Origin: Sebastes aleutianus
Lineage: Eukaryota; Chordata; Actinopteri; Perciformes; Sebastidae
DNA length: 64,000 nucleotides
Assembly: GCA_916700875.1 (NCBI GenBank)
Contig: CAKAKS010000032.1
Coordinates: 22,001,629 to 22,065,628, forward strand
Direction: 5' to 3'
Below are positions 38,501 to 50,500 of this stretch, piece by piece (position 1 is the first letter of the stretch; every line of letters starts with the position of its first letter). The position numbers and the translations under genes are program-made. The notes beneath the pieces were generated by a model. That model saw only the letters and a list, made by a program, of their open reading frames with translations. It ran no database searches and was not told the origin of the DNA.

Positions 38501-41500
38501 CTGTGCAGGTGGACGCGCGCGGAATCCTGACATGCATGTGCAAGCGTGCACGTGCACACGCAAATACACACGATCCAGACACTGATGACTCATTGTATCC
38601 ATTCCCTAATCAACTCTACATGTCTAGAAGGAGAGAGAAAGAAAGAGAGAGAGAGCAAAGAAGTGCAACAGCTGTTGGTGTGTAAACAGACCCAGAATCA
38701 TTTCCTGCTCTCCTCCTTTGCTCCCTTCTTTTTCTCTCACTCCCTTGAATCCTCAAGACGCAACAAATTCTCAAACCTTGACCCACTAAAGGAACGGCAA
38801 CGCTTTCAGTCACTTTTACTAATTCTTTCCCCTCTGTGCGCAACCTGCTACGCTTTGTACCAGGCAACCTCTCTCCTCCTCTACTCTCACTTTACTCCTT
38901 CTATCTCCCCACATGTTAATGTGGGGCATTTCTGGTGGATGAGTCACAATCTGAACAGTACAACAGAGTTTGTGTCCACCGCAAAGAGCAGAGAAAGTGT
39001 GTGTAGGGAGGAAGAGAGGAAGAGAGGAGAGGAGAGGAGAAGAGAAAAGAAGAGAAGAGAAGAGAAGAGAAGAGAAGTCGTGTGAATCTCAGTGGAAAGA
39101 AAGAGGGCAAGACTGGAAGTGCTAGATTAGCAGGGACTTTCCCCCCACTCCCCATCTCTGAATTCCTCTGTTTGAGTGTATGCGTTTATGAGTGTGTGTG
39201 TGTGTGTGCACGACTCATGGCTGCAGACAAGCAAGGGAAGTGCAGATATGGTCGAGATTGTGTGTTAATGCAAGAGGGGGCGAAATATTGTTATAAGTCA
39301 AACTAACAGATTTTCATACTTGGTCCCTTTTAGCCCTCCAAACAAACTCAGAACGATTAGTCAGCATTTTTTGCGTATATGTGAACGCTAAAAAAGAACT
39401 CTGACCCCTCTGAAACAAACCGTACTCAGACCACCTCCCGAGGAGGTCCAAGTACGGTTTGATTCAAGTCCGCGTTGCGGTTCGCTAAATCTGTGCATTG
39501 TGAACACAAAGCGCTCCATGTTCGCCTTGCCTTTTGTCATTGTATTTTAGCCCTCTAGAGTTGCGTAGACGGATAACACGCGCTTGCACACTGTGATGCT
39601 CGGAAAATCAACTCGGCACCATGGTCGCTAGTGGACGAGGAGTAGTTTGGACCGAAGAAGACACCCCTGCACTTCTCCAGATACGGAACGAAGAACACGT
39701 CAAATGGCAACTATTCAAGTCTTCAATGCACAGAAACGCTAAGGTTTTACTCAAATTTTCAGTTCATATGAAAAGTGCAGCGTCAAAGTAAAAAAAAAAA
39801 ACTATGTCAAAAGTACTTGACCGCACGTGATAAAATGAGAAAAATCGGGGAATCCGCTGACATAAAAGACACATGCCCTGAACTGGACCGTATTGTGTGT
39901 GGAAGTGCCTGTGCCAACCCAAAACATGTCATTGAAGGGGAAAGCATTGACCAGCAGTGATGAAGGTAGGAACTACTGTATAGTGTGAACAGAGAGAAGA
40001 CTGAGGCCCCCTCAGAGCTCTTTCAAAGTCCTCTTTCAAATGAACCGACAATGTGAACGCGAAAGGAACTGAGTCCCTTTTCTGTTGGTCCACTTTTTGG
40101 TCCACTTTGGTTTAAAAAGGACTAAATGTGAAAACACCCTAACTGCTCTTCTAGACCAACATCAAACCTGCTTCTCTATCAGTCCCCCGATCATTCCTCG
40201 ACCTCCGTGCCTGGGCCCTCCCACCGACTGACACACACTTCCCTGCTGCCGTCCAATCAGATCAGAGCAAAAGGAAAAACTGAGGGGCTTCCCTGTGAAA
40301 CCTAAACACACACGATGTAAACAATCACATGTGTATTCTATGCAGCTGTGCGGGAGGCCTCAGGAACCGAGGCACATTTATTCCCATCACCACTCGCGGC
40401 TCCAACGGCCCCATGCGATCAATAAAGATTCAACCAATTTAACTGAATCTAATCCGAAAAGTGGCGTGAGCAACATGTGGAGAGGATTTTTTAAAAAGGA
40501 CCCTCGAGTGTTATGATGAATTTCATTCAATTAAAAAAAGCATGCAAAACTTAGGCGGGAGTTATGAGGACACAAGAGATAGAAACGCAGAGAGAAGGGA
40601 AGCAAGGGAGGAAGTGAAGGAGGTTGGAGAAGGAGAGAGGGAAAAGGAGGGCGGAGGGAGGGAGAAGTGCTCCAGCTGTACCCTGAGCTTCAAGGGAGCC
40701 AAGAATTTCATCCCTGGAAAAGCTCGCTTTCTTTCTCTCTCTGGAAAATTCTGCAAAGCTCCTCTACACAGCTGCTGTTCACACACACATCCACTTTCAC
40801 ACAGTCTTATACATGAAGACAGACGCAGTGTTCTCCAGAGTTTTGCCCACTCTTGTCTCTCCCCCTCCGACCTTAGTGTTGCCATAAGTGAGCCAGTCTC
40901 AACAGCAAATAAAGCCTTCCCAGGAGCTGGCAGACCAGACCAAGTCAGCAGCGCAGGGGTGGCTGGGGTCATCGCATAGAGGAAGTGGCCTCGCCCAGAA
41001 TGCATGGCAGCAGACACGACCAGACATGCAGCGTCTGATTCTCTCACTCTATTCCTCTTTTTTCTTTCCGTCTCTCTCTCCCCCTTTATTTACCTTCCTA
41101 TCGTTTCATTTCTTCCTCCCTCCCTTCCTCATGCCCTACTGTGTGAGGGCATTGAGTTTATAAGAGAGCGCTGGGCAGGGCATACAACAACAATCAACTC
41201 TCTCTCTCTCTCTGCCTCACGCACACTAAAGTCAAGCTCTTAACTACCGTGTGCCAAATGAACCAAACCAGTCCTCTCTGTCCTTTTGTTTCTTACAGGG
41301 TACATTTTCAGTGGAAACTAGTGGAAAAAGAAAAAAGACAGGTATGCTTCACACAGACACACACACAAACTGTGCCCAGAGGGACCACATTCCAGTACAC
41401 ACCACCTGGAGTGCGAGTCCGTTCCCATGGTGACCACTTTCCCAAATCCAATGGGACATAACACAAAATTAAAACACACACACACCCACTAAACAAACCT

Positions 41501-44500
41501 CCACAGTTGGTTTTACAGTCGGCCCGAGGGGATAAAAACTTGAAGGTAAATCCACTGGCTGCCAACTAAAAATTACATACATACAGACGCATGCATGCAT
41601 TTCTCTATTATATGATCATGTGTCTCTCCACCCATCCCATTACCCGTTTTTCCAGCAAAGCATATTCCATAAATACAGACTCAGCAGTCGTCAACTTGAA
41701 CCAATTTCAAACAGAGAGGGGAGAGACTAAATGTGTTAGCTCTTCAAAACACAAGACTGAGACTTCACTGTCTGAACGCTTGTTACTGCAAAACTTTTGA
41801 TATGGTCTCCTGGTCTGACAGGCAACATGACGGTACTGGGAGATTTAAATATGAAGATGGTTGCTGTGTTCAGAGCAGGTATCGGAGATGCAGATAGTGA
41901 AATCTATTTTTTTAAATCTTCTCAGTGACATGCTGCTGTCGAGTGAAAGCCGTGTATCTCCCAAATTTGGATAATTTCATTAAGTTTTACTTTATGGGTT
42001 GAGAAAATTATTATGTTCTTATGCTAAATAAAAACCTAGAAAACCAGTGCCTGGATTGGACCAAAAAAGGTGCCAGTACCTTAATTCAGCAGTTGCGTGA
42101 CATGATCATCACACATGTCTTGGATATTATGTGTATATCTTTGTAATATATCCCACTTTAAAAGTATTTTTGTATGCATTTCATTACATACATTAGGCCT
42201 ACATACGACATACATTTCCACAGTTTGTACATAAATGTATTTGGTTAATTAAAAACTTTAAAAACGTAGCTATTGTTACAAATAAAAATTGTACACAAAT
42301 ATAATATTGCATATATGCAACAATAAAACCAACTTAAAATATGATGTGTTGACCTACAGATGAAATTGGATAATGAAAAGGAATACCAAAGGCAGCATTA
42401 AGCTATAGCTACAGTTTACGTTTACACAGAGACACATTTACGCGGGTGTTTAGGGGCGCACACCTCACCAGCATGTGGCGGTACGCTATAAGAAGTAAGG
42501 GTATTCATGTGGACAAAAATCAAAGTGCGGTACTCCGTACTGGCGAGTACAGGCCCGTTTCAGGCACTGAGAAAAAACCCATTGGAATATCTACATCTAA
42601 ACAGTCCTGTTTGTCTCAGCTCATAAAAAGTTGTCATACATTGTTTTCATAGGACCGCGTTGAGATAAACCAGTCAGGATATAAAATTAGCAACGTAAAG
42701 GTGAACTTAATCATGTCTGAAAGGCCACATAGACACAACGAATGCCCATTTAAAGCACTGCATAAATATGCAATGCACATTTAATTGGTTATGGGATTCA
42801 TTATGCCTGGGGCTAAATGCAAGTGGCAATAACAACAACACCCTCATTCATTTGTCTAGTCACACAAACAGGAAAACACACATCCATACACATTTTTTTA
42901 TGTACATTTGCTGCTAATTTTACAAAATAAGGTATCATAACACATAAAGCCTAAGTTATGTTAATTTCAATACACATACTGTATACATACACATACATTC
43001 AGTCAGCAGTAATTTTCAATCCTGCTCCGTTTGATTGTCACACTGTCACATCTTAGTGGATTTTACAGCAGGTTTGAAACGTTCCCTAAACAACCGCCTC
43101 TGGTTACAAGCAGCGAAGGGACCGTCTGTAACAGAACTCTAAATGAAGCCCTTCTGAGAAAAGTGTATTTGTGTCTTCACCCCCAGCTTGTTTAGAGCCA
43201 CCTGGCTCGGTGTAAACACAGACCTCGAGGCTTTCCACTATATTTCTCTCAACCAGCTATTTATCCCATTTACATTAAAAAGGGCTCAGAGTGTTGAAGT
43301 GCACACTCTGGGAGAAGACTGGCGAAAGGGAAGCTCAGCGTGCTTGTGTGTTGATGCGGTGAAACCAGCAAGAGGAACATCAGCATCGTCCATCCGACTC
43401 TGGCAAACACCGAAGCGAGGGAGAAACTGAGACGAACGAAGTGAAACGAAAATAGACAAAAAGGACAGAGAGGCTGAATGATGAAAGGGAAGGAAAACAC
43501 AGGGTGCATCCCGATTCCTCCGACTTAAGAAACGAGGACGAGATGCAGGGAGGAGGGAATTGAGGAAACACGAATCATCTGAATTGACGTCAGTTGCTGA
43601 TCAGACACTAAATGTGCATGACTTGCATCTGCATTTATCAATTTCTTTTCACTTATAAATGCATTATTTAATAATCCAAGATTATGATGAAGCCTTATAA
43701 TGCATAATAAAAATTTAGCGGCCGAGCCATTTTGTACAAAATGAAAATAGCTTACAGTACAACTATAGTCACTTCTGGCTGATGCACAGTGATTGATCGC
43801 TGCACTCACATCACAGCATGGAAATGATGCCAATAGACAGTTACTATGACAACAGCATAGCAAGAATACTGTACAGTAAAAAGAAAAGTTTGTCATCATT
43901 CAGACATATATTCAGTCCAACTTTTACTACTTGATAAATAGAAAACAATAAAAAAAATGGAACAATATTCAACCTGAGTTGTTGACAATATCTGTGTTTA
44001 TCCACATCCGTAATTTGATACAACTGCAGTGTTGTGATGATGTGATTTCAAGGCAGCATCCAATTACTATAACACATTTTCAATGGGTACTATTTGTCTG
44101 ATAAATGACTTGTGTATCCTCCATCTAAGTAGAAAAAAGGTAAGTGGAACGTCCTTAATGACAGATCGACTTCAGGAGCGTAAAGATATGAAATAACAGG
44201 ATTAGGATGCACCCACAGAGGGAGAGAGAGAGAGAGTAACAATGAGAGAGGGAGAGCAAACAAACAAAACACATCTGCTGGTAAAACACAAAACAGACCA
44301 TGACATGATTCACACTCCGCTCCGTCCAGATGACACACATGCAAAGAAACATGTGCACACAGCTGGTGCAGAGACCACATCACTGAGGTCACGCTGGCAG
44401 CGTCCACCATAACCATTGTTTGTCAGGAAAAAAAAACTGGGCCTGGGCGAGCCGGACTGCAGCAGAGCATAGGACTACATTTCCCATTGTGCCACTGCAG

Positions 44501-47500
44501 TAATGCAGCACCGAGAATGGACTCTATCGTGCATGCATTCTGCAATTTCAGACAGAGGCCACACTGTGCAGAAAGTTCAAGTTCAACCTTTGTTAATGTA
44601 ATCGATTCCGTTTAATACAGAAGATTTTTTATGTTCTAATAAGAAAATAACCTGTAGGAACTATTTAGTTTGTTTTTGTTTTCTGGGACACATTGAGAAC
44701 AGTAAACATGAGTTTATGGTCTCAATCGATAGTTTCAAGTCTTCTTCAATACAGCATGATGTTCATTTAGTAAATTATGGTCCCATTTAGAGTCAAATAG
44801 ACCATATAGCAGGGTGGCTACCTTGCGATTGACAGGTTGCTACCACGGTGTTGTCCGGTCTGGGAGTTGTCCACGTTTTTGTCTTACAACTTTAACTCTT
44901 TCGCAGTGTGTTTTCAGTTCATGACAGTTAATTCTAAAAAATTTTGGACGCCTAAAAATGTCTTATTCAGCGTTCGGTTGTACTTTGCTCCACCCTCTCG
45001 TGTCACTTCTGGTTGCAAAAAAAACAAAATAGCGACGGGCAAAATGCTGAACTCAAGGCTTCAAAATGACAGTCCACAAACCAACGGGTGACATCACGGT
45101 GACAATGTCCACTTTGTACATACAGTCTATGGTAGATACAAATGATTTTTTGCAAACAGGTTGAGTTTATTATGAAGCCATTTAGTAGCTGCCGACATAA
45201 TCTACATGCAAAATGCAAGTTTTTGGTGTCAAAATGATTAGTTTCAAGGCAAATGCGGCACAGATTAACCACCTCTACTCAACTCTACTGAGATGCTGTG
45301 CATTTAGGACGTCCAGTAAGGCCGCCAGAGGTTGCAATATGTTGTGAAAATAAAACCAATCAACCATCCTTAATCTCAACCAAGCCCAGAAAGTACAAAT
45401 ACTCAACAGGAGACTTGCTTCTGCTGCTGCTGCCACCCATGCCTCATGACGTCACATCCTCCCTGGCAGGGCACAGCTTCCTGCTCTTCACCCCCCCCCT
45501 TGGCCTCATCATCCCTCATAAAACTCCAACAAAGAGCAAACAACACAGTAAACCAACACAGCCTTGTAAAACACACATAGACACACACACGCATGCACGT
45601 ATTAACACACTCACATTCCATAGCAGGGTGCTCTAACACACCCTCTAGAGTCTTGTCCTTTGATGTGAGTGTGGGAAAGCTCAGGGGAATGGTCTTAGTG
45701 GGGGAGGGAGCGAGAGAAAGGGAGAGGGGGAGGGGAGAGGAGGGAGGGGAGGGTATACATGAGAGCAATCCAATGAGACGGTGAGAGATAGGGGGGGGTC
45801 AGTTGAAGCTGACCCCTGGAGCACCGAGAGGTCAGTGTGTTTAAACAGTGGATGGACACATGTAGACTCTCACACACACACACACATACAAAGTGCATGC
45901 TAATTAACAGACTGATACAGGAAAGGATTTTAGATGCAGATACACTGATTCCCCACAACAAAAGTGGCACAAAGAAATTAAGTCGTGGGAGCAAAATAAC
46001 AGCGACAGACTCCGGAAGAAAGCAGCAAATAAGATAGAGAGCAGGGAAAGCGTTGTCAGCAACAGAACTACTGAAATAACTGAAAACTTTTCAGAGCAAA
46101 CATGAATTATTCGACTGCGCACAGTGCGGCTCTGAATAGATTTTCTGTGCCCTGAGGTTATGGAATTTGTTAATACAATCCTGTGTAAACTTTCAGTCCA
46201 AATAAAAGAGCATAATTGAGCCAGTAGCATTTAGCGGTAGTGTGGCTAATGAGCAGTACTTAACATCAATCCAACAAAAATACAATAATCTCTTTGCTGC
46301 TGCAGGTTTGCTCGAAGGTACAGAGGCAGAAAAGAGAGAAGTCGAGAGGAGTAAAAGAGGAGAAGGAAGGCTGAGGGCTCGTATGAAAGAATCTCTTTGG
46401 GCTGCTGTGCCGACGTCTCCAGGCTGGTTGAGCCTTGGCAGGAGCATCTGTGCCTGTGTGTGTGTACGTGCATGCATGTTTGCATGCATGCACCGCAGTG
46501 CAGCAGCTAAACAGAGGTTACTTTATATAAAAAGCCGGGGCCCTGGTTGTGCCCTGAGGTCTCTGTAATCTCGCTCTCATGTCACACACACACTTGCGCA
46601 TAAGTACGCAGGAGTGCAAACACACACACACGCAGCCAGGCACACAAGCATGCGCAAACCCAGAGCTCTGAGGTCTCGGTAATCACACCAGAGTCTCTGT
46701 CTAAAGAGCAACTTTAAAAACACACCGCCACACTCCACCTCTCATTAAACCCAGTGACCTCCTCCAGATAGAGACATGGAGAGAGGGAGAGAGAGAGGGA
46801 GACACACAGAGAGAGAGAGAGTGTGTGTGTGGCCCTCCACATTAATAATATGTGCATTTAAACATGACCCCGAGCCCCCAGCCACCCGCCCAATTAACTG
46901 TCGTCGACTGTAGTAAAAGGCACCAAAAAAAGCTCACACAGATGCACACTGTGCTCTCGATGCTAAATTTTGCATCCAAGTGCACCCACACAAATAAACA
47001 GACAACCGCCAGACCCCAGCTACGTCAGTGCTGTGTGTGTTTGCAAATCAAAGTATGGTATCCCATTAATGTAATCTTTTATACATCTTTCTGCAACTCA
47101 TTGATCCGTATCTATAAATTTATTTGTCAGCTGTATCTATTCTGCACATCTTTGCATCCGTCCATCCCATCATGCACTGTTTCTATCTGGCATTATCTGA
47201 GCCTCTGAGGTCCGCCTAGAGCGATCCCTCCGATTTCAGGGAAAAATTGAATTACACGGCGGGCGGAGAAAAGGAGGCGGGCTGTAATTAGTTACAACAT
47301 AGAGTATGGGGTGGTGGTGGTGGTGGTGGTGGGGGGGGGGTCAGTGTCTGAGCCAAAAGTGCTCTCACTCAAAGGAAACCTTCACAGAGGGCAAAAGAAA
47401 GAGTGAGAGAAGAAGCGAGAGAGACAGACAGATGGAGAGAGATTCGAGAAGAAAACAAAGGCGCCCTTTCAAAGTTTCTGAGTAACAGCTTACTCTGCTG

Positions 47501-50500
47501 ACATCATCAAAGTGAGACGCTATTCCACAAGAGGAGTCGGGGATTTCCCGTGCTACTGCCACCTCTTTCCGTCTTTGAGAGCCTCTAAGTGGCTTACATT
47601 TCTACTCTTTTCATGTACTGATATCGGATGCAGCTAGAGAGTGAGAGAATGTGTCACCGGTCTGTCACTGACTATGCTTTCAACTAGTCTTTTTTTAATT
47701 TGAAGATAACATGCGCAGAATCCTCACCCTTATCGCTGCATTACTGACTTCTCTCCCAATATACTACAATTAGGAACTATTCTGGAGTTTAACACCCATG
47801 TGCAAAAAATGTCTAAAAAAATAGGGCTGTCATTTGATTAAAATATTGAATCACAATTAAATTGCATGAAGGTCCATAGTTAATCATGATTAATCATAAC
47901 ATGGCAATCTCAAGCCCAGCAGGCAACAACAGCTGCCAGTGTGTCAGTGTGCTGACTTGACTATGACTTGCCCCAAACTGCATATGATTATCATAAAGTG
48001 GGCATGACTGTAAAGGGGAGACTCGTGGGTACCCATAGAACACATTTTTATTGACATATCTTGAGGTCAAAGATCAAGGGACCCCGTTGAAAATGGCGAT
48101 GTCTGTTTTTCCGCGTCAAAATTTAGCACAAGTTTGGAGCGTTATTTCGCCTCCTTCTCGACAAGCTAGTATGACATGGTTGGTTTAACTTAGGTTTACT
48201 AGTTTCATATGATACCAGTATCTTCAGCTTTAAAACTGAGCCCACTACAACCTAAAAATCGCAAGTTGCGCTAAAGAAATTAGTATAATAACGCTTTAAC
48301 TCTGACAATAACATATTGTTTTTGAGAGGCACAGGGATGAGGAAGAGACCTCGAAACTCTCCGGACTGTGATGCTAATTGAATTTACTGTATTCGTTTAC
48401 TGTTCATTTTATTGGTGATTCTTGTTTTGTTTGTTTTGTAAAACAATACTGCTGACAATTTTCTAAACCATTATTTTGTAAAATTTTTGAAAGGTAAACA
48501 TTTGTGCAGAGCCTTAAAATGTGCTTGAGATGGGTAATAAACTTCTAAAATGCTACAATGCAGTTGAAAGAATGGGTCGTTGTGATGCGTTCATGTGCTG
48601 GTGGGAATTTACAACATCCTAGGTTTGAGAGTCAGCACCTCAACTTCCAAGAATCCATGTTTTCACCAGTATCACCATAAAATAAAGGAAAAACTAGCAT
48701 GATATTCCCTGTGTGGCTTCCCTATCTTTCAGCCAGTTTCAAGTCTACATCATTTGATTTTTTAATAATAAACTGTAATAAACAGAACCCAAAGCTACCT
48801 AGGATAGAAAATCTTAAAAATAGATAAATACATAATATGATTTGGAAAGAGATTACCCATAATGTCAAGTTTGTTGTTCAAGTAAATAGTGAATTAAGTT
48901 CTTGTGAAATCATTAGATTGCATTTTCAACCCACAAACATCATGTAAGCATGTGCAGCCAGCACGTAATTAAAGTGATGGGAAATACTCGGTCTCAAAGT
49001 GACACATCAGAGCGGCCACCAGGCCACATGTTAATATGATAATGTAATAATAATACAGTATATCATGAGACTGACCCTGGATGCATTGCAGTGAGCCGTC
49101 CTCTGCCCGGATGGTGAACGTCTCCCCCGGGTTCACCTGCACCAGGATCACCTGTACCAACAACACACACAAAAAGATACACACATAACCACACAGTTAG
49201 ACAGCACCAATCAGATTCATTGATCAAAATCAGTCACGCATAAAGTCATAAACATACATTTTGTACATGTTCAACAATCACAAAAACAGAATAGACTCTC
49301 TGCTGAGCAGCCAATCGGCTTGCAGAAGTGACATAACACACAATAAGCATCAGATCCCAGAGTAGGGCGGACACAGAGTTCACACACATATGAATGAGGT
49401 GTTAGGTAAGCTAATGGTGAGACAATGCTGCCGTCTCACACACCCTGATCTGAGAAAAGCCTTTCTCTTTTAACCACAGTGACTGGCAGGAAACCACTAA
49501 AACCAGTACACACATGGATTTATCACAATTGATGAACAGACAGGTGGCACACAGTGTTTCTGCTGAATATGCCGGAAGGGAGTGTGCTGTGCATGCACCT
49601 TACCGTCATATTCTCCGCATACAGATTGTTGAGAGTGTACACATGGCTGTAGACATGAAACAGGTGACCCTCCATTACACACACGCACACATGTATGCAC
49701 ACACACACACACACACACACACGCGAGCACAGCCCCGTCTACGCTCTACAGGTGTGCCGTCGTAAAATCCTCATATCCTGCGCTCCTCCTGTAGTGTCTG
49801 CATGCTCTCCCATCTCAGCGCTAACCTGCTCCTCTCCCTCAGACACACACACACACACACACACACACACTTCCTGCTCTGTCTGCTGCAGCGGCTGCTG
49901 TTGCTATGGGAACCCCAGCATAGTACAGGGCGACCCATGTTTCCCGAAGACTGAGAAAACCCCCATATCAGACCATGTGGGTGGTTGTGCGAGGAGTGAG
50001 TGTGTGTTATGTATGTGTCATGTATAAGCAACCCAAGATTATAGTATATAGTGTAAAATAATCATGTGGGATATTCTTTATGTTTTGATTTGAAGTTGCT
50101 ATGATCCAGTGAGCTGATGGTTTACAGAATATTTTTAATACGAAGAATGTTTCTTACCTATAAAATCTGCAAAAATGTAGTTTTTAAGTTTAACTTCATC
50201 TAGATTTTAGTGCAAAATGCACTTACAGCATATTAAAAAAATCGGATTTTGGCTGAACTGACATTCTCCAAACATCTTCTTTGCCAGGCTACAAACATTT
50301 ATTTTAGTATCGTCTGAGAATTTGATTTTTCTTCTAGTTATCTCGTTTATTTAGTAAACAGTCTCAGGCAGCATGAGTTTTGAAAGGCACCATTTATAGA
50401 GAGACAATCTGAACATTTGTTCTGTTCCAGAAGTAAGAAGTCCCAATTCAGTAGCTCAGTCTGTGGGGACTTGGCTTGGGAACCGGAAGGTCGCCGGTTC

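Larger units (their letters stand above)
30646..49075. other. fndc3b intron 2-3 (18.4 kb)
   Basis: The largest complete intron. It is dominated at 31380-35510 by a pyrimidine-rich tract (31380-31800) and many CA/GT arrays. It also holds repeats at 33690-33905, 39360-40142, 44810-45135 and 47822-48310, and purine or pyrimidine tracts at 39006-39077, 40560-40670 and 41040-41140. 36000-37900 and 41800-43080 are AT-rich with nothing I recognise. 35515-35635 and 37930-38110 are GC-richer, but I found no supported exon in them. Confidence 0.85.

Noticed and set aside
38546..39085. 179-codon open frame on the plus strand
   Set aside because: The C-terminal part is translated polypurine tract (Arg/Glu/Lys only) and the rest has no recognisable domain.
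40562..41047. 161-codon open frame on the minus strand
   Set aside because: The end is Ser/Leu/Pro from a pyrimidine tract; nothing recognisable in the rest and no conservation evidence.
47215..47300. GC-rich stretch with TAATTAG as a conserved enhancer candidate
   Set aside because: No second species to compare; sequence alone does not support it.
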